Below, one piece after another: positions 17,314 through 25,028 of a DNA stretch of 32,882 bases; position 1 is the first letter of the stretch; every line of letters starts with the position of its first letter. Under the pieces are notes generated by a model that worked only from the letters and a program-made list of their open reading frames with translations, had not been told where the DNA came from and made no database searches. This DNA is from Nitrospirota bacterium (GTDB lineage Bacteria > Nitrospirota > Thermodesulfovibrionia > UBA6902). The position numbers and the translations under genes were made by a program. The stretch covers positions 1-32,882 of the forward strand of contig JACQXG010000011.1 in assembly GCA_016208905.1 (NCBI GenBank), given 5' to 3'.

Positions 17314-17925
17314 TCACCGCGCCAGCTTTGCCGCAATAGTTGTCACATGCTTACCCTGAAAGCGGGCAGCTTCCAGTTCATTGGCACTCGGCATGCGCTC
17401 ACCCTTTCCGCCAGCAATCGTGGATGCGCCATATGGTGAACCGCCGGTGACTTCATCAATGCGCATTTGCCCCTGAAACGCATACGGTAATCCAACAACA
17501 ATCATCCCCTGGTGAAGCAGGGTAATGTGAAAACTGAGTATTGTGGATTCCTGCCCGCCGTGCTGGGTGGCTGAGCTTGCGAAAACGCTTCCGACTTTTC
17601 CAACCAATGCGCCCTTCAACCATAGACCTCCTGTTGCATCAAGAAACTGCCGCATCTGTCCGCACATATTTCCAAAACGCGTCGGTGTGCCGAATATAAT
17701 CGCGTCAGCCGTACCCAACTCGTCAACTGTGCAAACGGGGATATTCTGAAATGTCTTTTGCGCCTCTACCGCACCCATCATCTGCAGGACTTCAACAGGC
17801 AGTGTTTCCGGGACCCGGCGCATTTCAACTATCGCACCCTGCACGCTTTTGGCTCCTTCAGCAATCGCTTCAGCCATCCGGTGGATATGGCCGTACATCG
17901 AATAATAGACTACCAAAACTTTCAT
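17314..17925 (-). CDS. wrbA: NAD(P)H:quinone oxidoreductase, WrbA family flavodoxin-like protein
   Basis: The 203-aa cytoplasmic FMN protein transfers two electrons from NAD(P)H to quinones, avoiding semiquinone radicals. It opens with the flavodoxin-type FMN phosphate loop ([20 protein letters not shown]) and contains the WrbA-specific [22 protein letters not shown] and [15 protein letters not shown] blocks, with [13 protein letters not shown] near the C-terminus. Length is typical. A strong AAGGAGGT lies 6 nt before the ATG. It is flanked by a repeat downstream and a 154-nt gap upstream in which I see nothing definite, so it is likely monocistronic. Confidence 0.96.
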   Translation of the reverse strand: MKVLVVYYSMYGHIHRMAEAIAEGAKSVQGAIVEMRRVPETLPVEVLQMMGAVEAQKTFQNIPVCTVDELGTADAIIFGTPTRFGNMCGQMRQFLDATGGLWLKGALVGKVGSVFASSATQHGGQESTILSFHITLLHQGMIVVGLPYAFQGQMRIDEVTGGSPYGASTIAGGKGERMPSANELEAARFQGKHVTTIAAKLAR

Positions 17926-18079
17926 AAAGGACCTCCTTAAATTTCAATGCTTATCTGTTATCTATATATCACAAAGCAGGGGGGAATTCCAGATAAAAAG
18001 CAACGATAAGGAATGGATTAAAAGACAGTACCGGCATATTCATAAGAACGCAATTAAAGAAACTCCAATATTGATGCTG

Positions 18080-19303
18080 TTAAACCATAGATTGAAGGAC
18101 AGATTCTTTTATAGAGGCCAACAGTTCTTCAGTAAGGTTAAATCGCGCCCAGATTTCAGTATCTGCCTCCGGAATGGAGTAATTGCCGCTTGATCCCAGG
18201 GCAAACTGCTGGACCAGTACATCTGCAACGTGCACTGCAGCAATAATTTCACGGTTGGCATTGCATAAAGCTGGTTCATGATGCCATCTGATCGCGTTCA
18301 CAATAAATGAGGGCAGGCTCCACCAGTCAGCAAGGTAACCGCCTATCTCTTCGTGCGTAGTCCCCAATATCTCATACTCAGCCTTGAGTATTGAAATATT
18401 TTTCTCACGTGCTGTAATGAGAATCTTATTAAATGCTTCATTAAAATATCGTACCTCAATCAACTTTCCGATATCATGCAGCAATCCTGAAGTAAAGGCC
18501 CAGTCCTCATCCTTAGGCTCCATATATGGTAATTCGCTGATAAGCAGTTTTGCAGTTATCCCGCAGGCTATGGAATGGGTCTGAAAGGTCTTAAGATCAA
18601 ACCCTTCGGCAGCCTTGGGCGCAACAGATCTGAAAACAGACTCCGAGAGAATCAGTCCCTCTACAATATCCAAACCTAAAACAAGCACCGCCCGTTTTAC
18701 TGTATCCACCTGATACCGCTGGCCGAATAGGGCCGAATTGGCCCAGCGAAGGAGTTCAGCGGAGATGGATGTATCCTCTTCGATCAGGTCGGCTATCTGA
18801 TCGATGGACACATTATCGATATCAGCTAAACATTTTTTCACTTTAAGGTACGTATGCGGCATTGAAGGGAGGGCGGTCAGGGAATTGATGATCTTCTGTA
18901 ATCTCTCATTTTTATTTTGCAGTCCTTCAGCCTGTTTAAGCGCCCCCCTAATAACCTCTTTCAGTTCCTCATCTTTCCAGGGTTTGGGAAGAAGCTGCTG
19001 TGCAGACCCTTCTGCAAGCGCCTGCACTACCGCCTTGTGGTCAGCATATCCACTCAGAAAAATCCGGACCACGTGAGGATAGAGCTGTTTTACCCGCTTA
19101 AGGAATTCAATACCATCCATACCTGGCATCCGGACGTCAGAAATAACAAGATCAATCTTCTCCTTCCCAAAGACCTCCAGCCCCTTGACGCCGCTGTCTG
19201 CAAAGAACATATCCCATGGCTCATCGTGTAAAAGCCGTTTTAAGGAATTGAGAACATTTTGTTCATCGTCAACGAAAAGGACCGCCTGCTGTTCTATGGC
19301 CAA
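18080..19303 (-). CDS. Response regulator with REC and HDOD domains
   Basis: The receiver (about residues 6-122) has D12/D13, phospho-acceptor D56 (LVISDVRMP) and K107 (LLPKPWKD). After a short coiled linker comes an HDOD domain (about 140-345: SLTALPSMPHTYLKVKK, ADLIEEDTSISAELLRWANS, LLHDIGK, WWSLPSFIVNAIRWHHEP). HDOD proteins are usually non-catalytic signalling scaffolds in motility, stress or c-di-GMP circuits. I place the start at the TTG at 19303, because GGAGG lies 6 nt upstream and the resulting N-terminus (MAIEQQAVLFVDDE) fits a receiver. The ORF-track start at 19345 is also TTG but lacks a Shine-Dalgarno. Product is 407 aa. No cognate kinase is adjacent; the kinases at 1-5190 are possible partners. 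Confidence 0.92.
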   Translation of the reverse strand: MAIEQQAVLFVDDEQNVLNSLKRLLHDEPWDMFFADSGVKGLEVFGKEKIDLVISDVRMPGMDGIEFLKRVKQLYPHVVRIFLSGYADHKAVVQALAEGSAQQLLPKPWKDEELKEVIRGALKQAEGLQNKNERLQKIINSLTALPSMPHTYLKVKKCLADIDNVSIDQIADLIEEDTSISAELLRWANSALFGQRYQVDTVKRAVLVLGLDIVEGLILSESVFRSVAPKAAEGFDLKTFQTHSIACGITAKLLISELPYMEPKDEDWAFTSGLLHDIGKLIEVRYFNEAFNKILITAREKNISILKAEYEILGTTHEEIGGYLADWWSLPSFIVNAIRWHHEPALCNANREIIAAVHVADVLVQQFALGSSGNYSIPEADTEIWARFNLTEELLASIKESVLQSMV

Positions 19304-19309
19304 AATTGA

Positions 19310-19314
19310 CCTCC
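19310..19314 (-). promoter_or_regulatory. Shine-Dalgarno that fixes an internal TTG start of the REC-HDOD gene
   Basis: GGAGG on the minus strand is followed by a 6-nt spacer and TTG (19301-19303), 14 codons inside the ORF-track prediction. The receiver domain begins seven residues later, so the shorter form is favoured. Confidence 0.8.
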
Positions 19315-19445
19315 GGGCTTTATTTCCACCACGCTGATTAATCAACTTTATAATAACATGCGGATATCTCTATCACAATATGAAAGTCATGTCGTCTTCG
19401 GGGAAAAAGCCGCTTCACGGTATCATCAGGAAAGAGAAAAATAAA

Positions 19446-19470
19446 ACCCCTTCCTTTAACGGGAAGGGGT
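19446..19470 (-). terminator. Rho-independent terminator of the carbonic anhydrase gene
   Basis: On the minus strand ACCCCTTCC and GGAAGGGGT form a 9-bp GC-rich stem with a 7-nt loop, followed by TTTATTTTT. It lies about 30 nt past the carbonic anhydrase stop. Confidence 0.85.
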
Positions 19471-19499
19471 CATAGAAACACCATAACTGATTATCTGAA

Positions 19500-20219
19500 C
19501 TAATGCCCTTTCTTTTCATGCCCTCCATGAGAGGCTTTCTCCGCAGTCAACTCGATTGCCTCGACCTTTCCTGTCTGCAGGCTGTATTCGCCTCCCGCGA
19601 TCTTTACCTTGTTCTCATGTGAAAGATGCTGAATGATGCTGCTTTTTTCCATTATCTCTTTGCTTGTGTTTTTTACGTTTTCCTTGACTGCGTATTCAAG
19701 TATCTCATCCTTGGAGCCGCCTTTTTTATTTGCTGCTACGGCCGCGGGCATTACTTTCTCAAGTATTGCTCCGATATTACCCTCGGGTTTGCCTTTTGCT
19801 TCGATCGTATCAAGCGTTGCCTGGACTGCTCCGCATTTTTCATGGCCGAGCACATATACAAGCGGTGAGTGGAGGTGCTCTGCCGCATATTCAATGCTTC
19901 CAAGCGCGATCTTGTCAACAACATTGCCTGCTGTCCTTACAACAAAAACATCGCCTATGCTCTGGTCAAATAAAAGTTCAGGGGACACGCGTGAATCAGA
20001 ACAGGTTACCACAATCGCAGACGGCTTCTGTCCCTTTGCCAGTTCTTTCCTCTTTGCATCACTAAGGTCCCTCTGCAAGAATGTTCCGCTTACATACCTC
20101 TTATTGCCGTCCATCAGTTTTTTAAGAGCCTGGTCAGCGTCCTCAGCTCCTGTCAATGAGGCAGCAGCAAATATTGCAACAATAAGAAACACTCCCAGAA
20201 ATTTAAGTCTTTTCCGCAT
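19500..20219 (-). CDS. Exported beta-class carbonic anhydrase with His-rich tail
   Basis: The enzyme interconverts CO2 and bicarbonate at a zinc site. Beta-class ligands are visible: C73 and D75/R77 in TCSDSR, and H126 and C129 in GHEKCG. Unlike the usual cytoplasmic enzymes, this 239-aa protein starts with a signal peptide (MRKRLKFLGVFLIVAIFAAASLTGA, cleavage near residue 25), so it should act in the periplasm. The C-terminus ends in a His/Lys/Gly-rich tail (SHGGHEKKGH) that might bind metal. AAGGAGG precedes the ATG by about 10 nt and a terminator follows, indicating a single-gene unit. Export of a beta-type enzyme suggests CO2/bicarbonate handling or pH control outside the cytoplasm. Confidence 0.95.
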   Translation of the reverse strand: MRKRLKFLGVFLIVAIFAAASLTGAEDADQALKKLMDGNKRYVSGTFLQRDLSDAKRKELAKGQKPSAIVVTCSDSRVSPELLFDQSIGDVFVVRTAGNVVDKIALGSIEYAAEHLHSPLVYVLGHEKCGAVQATLDTIEAKGKPEGNIGAILEKVMPAAVAANKKGGSKDEILEYAVKENVKNTSKEIMEKSSIIQHLSHENKVKIAGGEYSLQTGKVEAIELTAEKASHGGHEKKGH

Positions 20220-20467
20220 AAATAAGTTCCCTCCTTTGGATGAATTTTAAATTATTTTCAGACAGGATAACGCAGGTAATATATTTCCACACGAATAAGT
20301 TTGTCAAATCGTTTTTTGTAATAATCGTATTTATCTTAAAAATATTTATTCTCTTATCTTTCTGCGACAATTTATCCGGGGACAAGCAACTTAATGATCA
20401 GGTGAAACCGCCAGGCATATCAGAAGACTAACTACTGTAGCAGGTATAGCAATTTAAGAACGAAATT

Positions 20468-21106
20468 TTATTCCTGTTTATTTTTTTCAACTAATTTAAG
20501 TAATTTATTAAGCTTTGCTTCCAGATCATCAGTAACGGCTTTCTCTATTATAATATCCTGATGCCTGGAAGTATGAATAAGTTCAGCAACTTGATTGTAA
20601 GTAGTCATTCCAGCCACCTTAAACGTTCCAGTAAATGGAAAAGCAACATATAGTATTACAAGATAGCACACTGGTTTTACCAGTGAATGCCATTGCTCCG
20701 GGATATGAGATTCTATCCCGTCGTGAAACAGATTATAGATAAGTTTAATTATAAAAAAGACAAAAAATATCAGAAAAATTGAGCCTATTGCCCCAAAAAA
20801 TAGAATTACAAGGGCATCTCTGGAATCGGTTAATATAAGTCCAAGGTTAGCCCCGGGTTTTACATCAATAATCATCAATTGATAAAGCCAATATCCGCAG
20901 CCGATTAACCATATCAAATAGAGAGATAATGCAATATACCTTTTATATTCAATAAACAATTGGAATGGCTTTGAATCCGTGATCCTTGCAATAAGCAGAG
21001 TAAGTTTAGAACAAAATGCAGCATAGCTGCCCGCAATTCTTAAGAAAAATTGCGTTAACTTATCACTTTTGGGGAGATACTTCATCCATTCATTAATTCT
21101 CATCAT
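20468..21106 (-). CDS. Unknown membrane protein with three transmembrane segments
   Basis: I do not recognise this 212-aa protein. It has an amphipathic or mildly hydrophobic N-terminal region, then three clear membrane segments at about 57-80 (YIALSLYLIWLIGCGYWLY), 97-125 (ALVILFFGAIGSIFLIFFV) and 144-162 (LVKPVCYLVILYVAFPF). The C-terminal tail is charged and probably coiled coil (DDLEAKLNKLLKLVEKNKQE). Two consecutive ATG codons begin the frame; no clear Shine-Dalgarno is present. Base composition is AT-richer than the neighbouring housekeeping genes. It stands alone between the carbonic anhydrase gene and the HAD phosphatase gene. The 248-nt gap downstream to the carbonic anhydrase is AT-rich and shows nothing definite. 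Confidence 0.7.
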   Translation of the reverse strand: MMRINEWMKYLPKSDKLTQFFLRIAGSYAAFCSKLTLLIARITDSKPFQLFIEYKRYIALSLYLIWLIGCGYWLYQLMIIDVKPGANLGLILTDSRDALVILFFGAIGSIFLIFFVFFIIKLIYNLFHDGIESHIPEQWHSLVKPVCYLVILYVAFPFTGTFKVAGMTTYNQVAELIHTSRHQDIIIEKAVTDDLEAKLNKLLKLVEKNKQE

Positions 21107-21233
21107 TTACCGTTATTAAATCGGTCATAATTTAAAGAACTTTAATTAGTAATGCTAATGGCGGTAACTTTTGGGAAAATGGATTAAAAACTGATTTTAT
21201 GTCAGGAATTATAAATTCGATGCAGAGATATGC

Positions 21234-21923
21234 TTAATATGAGATTAAAAAATTCATATACTCCCATGTCTGTGCAAATGAATCAATGACAATATCAGCA
21301 TCTGTATTTAGCAGGTCTTGTTTTGAATAAGGCCCGGTAGCCACTGCGATGCAATATGCGCCATGAACTTTGGCACATCGAACATCCATCGGTGTATCTC
21401 CGAACACGATACAGTCTTTTGGAGAAAACCGGAAGCCTTTCTTAGTAAACTTAGCAATAGCTATGGGCAACAGTTTATCACGGTCTTCATCATCGCTCCC
21501 AAAAGCTCCGTCAAGAAAATAATCATCCAGACCGAAGGCTCCAAGTTTTATCTCTGCTCCCTTCTCAAGATTGCCTGTGAGCAGGCCCATGACCATATCC
21601 ATATCATGTAATAAGGATAGAGTTTCCTTTATTCCAGGCTTTACGTGCCGTAATGGATTGTTAATTTCATGCTCTAAAAACTTGAGATAAGCCTCCTGCA
21701 TCTTTCCAACATTGCCATCCATATAGGGAAGTCCATGAAATTTTAAACCGTCTTTCATAATCTGCGGGTCCGTCCTGCCTGCCATAGGAATATCCTTAAA
21801 AGCTTCCTTTATGCCAAACAGGGCATGAAATGCCAAATTCATTGATCGTGTCCCGGCGCCTCCGGCGCTTATTAGTGTACCGTCAATATCAAACAGGACC
21901 AGTTTTTTATCACGATTACTCAT
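21234..21923 (-). CDS. HAD-superfamily hydrolase, phosphoglycolate phosphatase-like
   Basis: The protein has the four HAD motifs: motif I DIDGTL (nucleophile and acid/base Asp), motif II LLTGN, a lysine in the following KLGAFGL region, and motif IV VFGDTPMDV. The alpha-helical cap between motifs I and II and the sequence FDIDGTLISAGGAGTRSM resemble the Gph/phosphoglycolate phosphatase group, although substrate cannot be fixed from sequence. I start at the ATG at 21923 (MSNRDKKLVLFDIDG, 229 aa); the ORF-track form starts at a TTG five codons earlier. Neither has a good Shine-Dalgarno, and TATAAT lies only about 6 nt before the ATG. It is divergent from rplU. Confidence 0.88.
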   Translation of the reverse strand: MSNRDKKLVLFDIDGTLISAGGAGTRSMNLAFHALFGIKEAFKDIPMAGRTDPQIMKDGLKFHGLPYMDGNVGKMQEAYLKFLEHEINNPLRHVKPGIKETLSLLHDMDMVMGLLTGNLEKGAEIKLGAFGLDDYFLDGAFGSDDEDRDKLLPIAIAKFTKKGFRFSPKDCIVFGDTPMDVRCAKVHGAYCIAVATGPYSKQDLLNTDADIVIDSFAQTWEYMNFLISY

Positions 21924-21988
21924 TGCAATATTATACAATTACCTGTAGAAATAATTATGGTAATGCCCTCGGATTATCCTCGTGAAAA

Positions 21989-22018
21989 TTGACATTATTC
22001 CCGGCTTTATGTTAAAAA
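21989..22018 (+). promoter_or_regulatory. Putative promoter of the rplU-rpmA operon
   Basis: A consensus TTGACA (21989-21994) lies upstream of a TG-T-TAAAAA extended -10-like sequence ending at about 22018. The spacing is 17-18 nt, and the leader to the rplU ATG would be about 25 nt. The -10 match is imperfect. Confidence 0.5.
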
Positions 22019-22048
22019 ATATGTCTATCAAATAATTGGAGGCTTTTC

Positions 22049-22357
22049 ATGTACGCAATAATTGAGACAGGCGGTAAACAATACAGGGTCTCTGAAGGAG
22101 ACATTTTAAAGATTGAAAAGATTGATGACAAAGAATCAGTTACATTCGATAATGTTGTAATGGTCTCAGATGGTGACAATATCTCCTTTGGCAATCCTTA
22201 TCTCTCATCAGCAAAGGTATCTGCCGATATTCTGGGAACAAGCAAGGCCAGAAAAGTCCTTGTCTTTAAACAGAAACTGAGAAAGAATCACAGGAAACTG
22301 AGAGGGCACAGACAACAGTATACCTCAGTTAAGATCAGCAAAATTCAAGTCAATTAA
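22049..22357 (+). CDS. rplU: 50S ribosomal protein L21
   Basis: L21 binds 23S rRNA in the large subunit. The 102-aa protein matches the family from start to end: MYAIIETGGKQYRVSEGD, a central acidic region, and the basic C-terminal block KARKVLVFKQKLRKNHRKLRGHRQQYT that contacts RNA. GGAGG lies 6 nt before the ATG. It is the first gene of the common order rplU-rpmA-obgE. Confidence 0.97.
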   Translation: MYAIIETGGKQYRVSEGDILKIEKIDDKESVTFDNVVMVSDGDNISFGNPYLSSAKVSADILGTSKARKVLVFKQKLRKNHRKLRGHRQQYTSVKISKIQVN

Positions 22358-22376
22358 TATTATTGGAGGATAAAAA

Positions 22377-22637
22377 ATGGCTCATAAAAAAGGTGTTGGC
22401 AGCACAAGGAACGGACGCGATAGTGAGTCACAACGCCTCGGAGTAAAAATGTTCGGGGGCCAGGTTGTAAAAGCCGGCAATATCCTTGTCAGACAAAGAG
22501 GAACAAAGTTTCATCCGGGGTTTAATGTCGGCAAGGGAAGTGATGACACACTATTCGCCAAGGTCAGCGGGATCGTAAAATTCGAGCGAAAAGGCAAAAC
22601 AAAACAGCAGATAAGTGTTTATCCTGCAGAAGCATAG
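22377..22637 (+). CDS. rpmA: 50S ribosomal protein L27
   Basis: L27 reaches the peptidyl-transferase centre with its N-terminus. The 86-aa protein begins [18 protein letters not shown], the form without the cleaved leader seen in Firmicutes, and contains [22 protein letters not shown] and the C-terminal KFERKGK. It starts 20 nt after rplU with a GGAGG Shine-Dalgarno, so the two are co-transcribed. A terminator follows. Confidence 0.98.
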   Translation: MAHKKGVGSTRNGRDSESQRLGVKMFGGQVVKAGNILVRQRGTKFHPGFNVGKGSDDTLFAKVSGIVKFERKGKTKQQISVYPAEA

Positions 22638-22662
22638 GAAAAAAATCATACATTACACAATT

Positions 22663-22690
22663 AAAGGCGGGATTTCCCGCCTTTTTTATT
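22663..22690 (+). terminator. Rho-independent terminator after rpmA
   Basis: AAAGGCGGG and CCCGCCTTT pair around the loop ATTT, followed by TTTATTTTTT. It separates the ribosomal-protein operon from obgE, at least partly. Confidence 0.92.
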
Positions 22691-22757
22691 TTTTATCCAT
22701 ATCTTGTATCCTATATTTCAAAAACCAGGGATAACACATCTGTAGATGTAAATAACA

Positions 22758-23768
22758 ATGCAATTTATTGATCAGGCAAAAGTATATATCAAAGCAGGAG
22801 ACGGCGGCAGAGGATGCGTAAGCTTTCGAAGGGAGAAATTTGTTCCCAAAGGAGGCCCTAATGGCGGTGATGGAGGAAGGGGCGGTCATATTTTATTTAA
22901 AGCAACTGGAAATATTACAACCCTTCTGGATATCAAGTACCAGCAGCAATACAGGGCTGAAAAGGGCCAGCATGGTATGGGCAGGGATATGCATGGCAAA
23001 GACGGAAAGGACCTTATCATCCCGGTGCCGCTCGGCACCCTTATCAGGGATTTTGAAACTAATGAGGTCCTTTGTGATCTCACTGAAGAAAATCAGGAAT
23101 TTTTGGCCGTGAAAGGCGGCAGGGGGGGGCTTGGTAACGCACATTTTAAGAGCGCCACGAGACAGGCGCCGAGATTTGCACAGCCCGGGGAACCCGGAGA
23201 AGAATTGACCTTGTCCCTGGAATTAAAACTCCTGGCTGATGTCGGACTGATAGGACTTCCTAATTCCGGCAAATCCACATTAATCAGCGCCTTATCGTCA
23301 GCGAGACCCAAAATCGCCGATTATCCTTTTACAACTCTTGTGCCCAATCTTGGGGTTGTAACGTACGGGGAATTCAGAAGCTTTGTTATCGCAGATATCC
23401 CTGGCTTAATAGAAGGGGCACACACGGGTACGGGGCTGGGGTTTCAGTTTCTCCGTCACGTTGAGAGGACATCGGTTCTGCTGCATCTCGTGGATATATC
23501 AGAGATGGCAGAGGGCGACCCGGCCGACAATCTTGAAAAGATCAATAAAGAACTTGAACTCTTCAGTCCTGATCTGATGAAAAAGCCCCAGGCGATTGCC
23601 GGCACAAAGCTTGATATAAAAGGAGACGGGAAAAGGCTTGACACGCTTGCTCAATATTGTAATGATAAACAGTATGATTTTTTCCCGATATGCTCTGTTA
23701 CAGGAGAAGGAATAAAAGAACTTATGATATATCTTGGGGGAAAAGTGGGACAACATAAAAAGAAATAA
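22758..23768 (+). CDS. obgE: GTPase ObgE/CgtA
   Basis: Obg is an essential GTPase that assists 50S assembly and stress control. The 336-aa protein has the glycine-rich Obg fold (about 1-158: VYIKAGDGGRGCVSFRREKFVP, GGPNGGDGGRGG), then the G domain with G1 GLPNSGKST, switch I PFTTLVPNLG, G3 DIPGLIEGAH, a G4 variant GTKLD (Thr instead of the usual Asn) and G5 CSVTGEG. It ends soon after the G domain in a lysine-rich tail, so it lacks the C-terminal OCT domain present in some homologues. No strong Shine-Dalgarno is seen. It follows rpmA after a terminator and precedes proB, a common order. Confidence 0.96.
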   Translation: MQFIDQAKVYIKAGDGGRGCVSFRREKFVPKGGPNGGDGGRGGHILFKATGNITTLLDIKYQQQYRAEKGQHGMGRDMHGKDGKDLIIPVPLGTLIRDFETNEVLCDLTEENQEFLAVKGGRGGLGNAHFKSATRQAPRFAQPGEPGEELTLSLELKLLADVGLIGLPNSGKSTLISALSSARPKIADYPFTTLVPNLGVVTYGEFRSFVIADIPGLIEGAHTGTGLGFQFLRHVERTSVLLHLVDISEMAEGDPADNLEKINKELELFSPDLMKKPQAIAGTKLDIKGDGKRLDTLAQYCNDKQYDFFPICSVTGEGIKELMIYLGGKVGQHKKK

Positions 23769-23821
23769 CGGGTTTCAGCAGTTATTTCTTTTTGCAGACC
23801 GCTGAATACTTATAACTGATT

Positions 23822-24916
23822 ATGAAACGTCTTGTAATAAAAATCGGAAGTAACATACTCGCCTCCCCGGAGCATGGACTCAATACGAGGAGGCTTCGGG
23901 CGATTGCAAAGGATATTTCGGAGGTCATAGACAGGGAGAATCAGGCAGTAATTGTCTCTTCAGGCGCAGTTGCAGCCGGGCTTAAGAAACTGGGACTCAA
24001 AGGCAAGCCTCAAGACATAAGGCTCAAACAGGCCGCTGCCGCAATCGGACAGTCAAGTCTTATGTGGGCATATGAGAAGTGTTTTGCTGATTTTAACAAA
24101 AAGGTTGCGCAGGTCCTGCTGACAAGAGATGATATATCAAACCGTCTAAGATATATTAATGCCAAAAATACATTGTTGACTTTGATGAGCTATGGTGTAA
24201 TTCCACTCATTAACGAAAATGATCCTATTGCTGTAGATGAAATTAAGTTCGGTGACAATGACATGCTGGCTGCCCTTACCGCCAGCCTTGTTGAAGCGGA
24301 CATGCTTATTATATTGTCTGATGTTGAAGGTCTTTATTCGAAGGACCCTGCTCAGAAGGGCGCAAAGATAATCAGGCAGGTCAGTGAGATCACCCCTGAA
24401 ATCGAGAAGCTTGCCGGAGGCAGCGGCAGCTCAGTCGGCACCGGCGGGATGTTTTCAAAAATCCTTGCTGCCAGGCAGGCTACTAATCACGGCATCCCCG
24501 TTGTAATAATGAGTGGGAAAAAGAGCAGACTTTTAAAAAAACTCTTGGATGGTAATGAACCAGGGACATATTTTAAACCTAAAAAACAGAGGATGTCCTC
24601 CAAACAGGGATGGATAGCTTACGGGGTAAAATCAAAGGGGGTTATTTACCTTGATGACGGAGCGGTAAAGGCCCTGGTGACTTTGGGCAGAAGCCTTCTG
24701 CCTTCAGGTATAACAAAAATCGAAGGAGATTTCGAGGTTGGAGATTATGTCCGTTGTGTTACAAAAGAGGGCAGGAAAATCGCCAAGGGTTTAACAAACT
24801 ACTCGTCAAAGGACCTCGAACATATCAAGGGAAAGAAAACCTCTGAAATAGAGAAAGTCCTGGGATATAAATATTCAGATGAAGTTATTCACAGGGGTAA
24901 TCTTGTAGTGATTTAG
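23822..24916 (+). CDS. proB: Glutamate 5-kinase with PUA domain
   Basis: ProB phosphorylates glutamate with ATP, the first and feedback-inhibited step of proline synthesis. The 364-aa protein has an amino-acid-kinase domain (about 1-255: KIGSNILASPEHGLNTRRL, VSSGAVAAGLKKLGL, NENDPIAVDEIKFGDND, GTGGMFSKILAARQATNHG) and a C-terminal PUA domain (about 275-355, LLPSGITKIEGDFEVGDYV). Length and domain order are normal. It lies 53 nt after obgE and is probably in the same transcript. proA and nadD, which often follow in other genomes, are not present here. Confidence 0.97.
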   Translation: MKRLVIKIGSNILASPEHGLNTRRLRAIAKDISEVIDRENQAVIVSSGAVAAGLKKLGLKGKPQDIRLKQAAAAIGQSSLMWAYEKCFADFNKKVAQVLLTRDDISNRLRYINAKNTLLTLMSYGVIPLINENDPIAVDEIKFGDNDMLAALTASLVEADMLIILSDVEGLYSKDPAQKGAKIIRQVSEITPEIEKLAGGSGSSVGTGGMFSKILAARQATNHGIPVVIMSGKKSRLLKKLLDGNEPGTYFKPKKQRMSSKQGWIAYGVKSKGVIYLDDGAVKALVTLGRSLLPSGITKIEGDFEVGDYVRCVTKEGRKIAKGLTNYSSKDLEHIKGKKTSEIEKVLGYKYSDEVIHRGNLVVI

Positions 24917-24984
24917 TTTTAATTACATTGTCTCACCTTGGTCGCCGCCTCCAGCTTTGCACACTCAGCGAGAAAAATATAAAA

Positions 24985-25007
24985 GGGAGGCGATTAGACC
25001 GCCTCCC
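24985..25007 (-). terminator. Rho-independent terminator of the LamG lipoprotein gene
   Basis: GGGAGGCG and CGCCTCCC form an 8-bp stem with a 7-nt loop. On the minus strand it is followed by TTTTATATTTTT, fitting termination of the lipoprotein transcript; on the plus strand there is no U-tract after proB. Confidence 0.85.
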
Positions 25008-25028
25008 TCATATTAATTACTATTATTT

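Noticed and set aside
19633-20250. 205-aa plus-strand ORF across the carbonic anhydrase gene
   Set aside because: Antisense to a gene with intact catalytic motifs; its low-complexity Ser/Ala/Leu composition is typical of a shadow frame.
20240-20431. 63-aa plus-strand ORF in the gap before the three-TM protein gene
   Set aside because: AT-rich random-looking peptide without a Shine-Dalgarno or family features.
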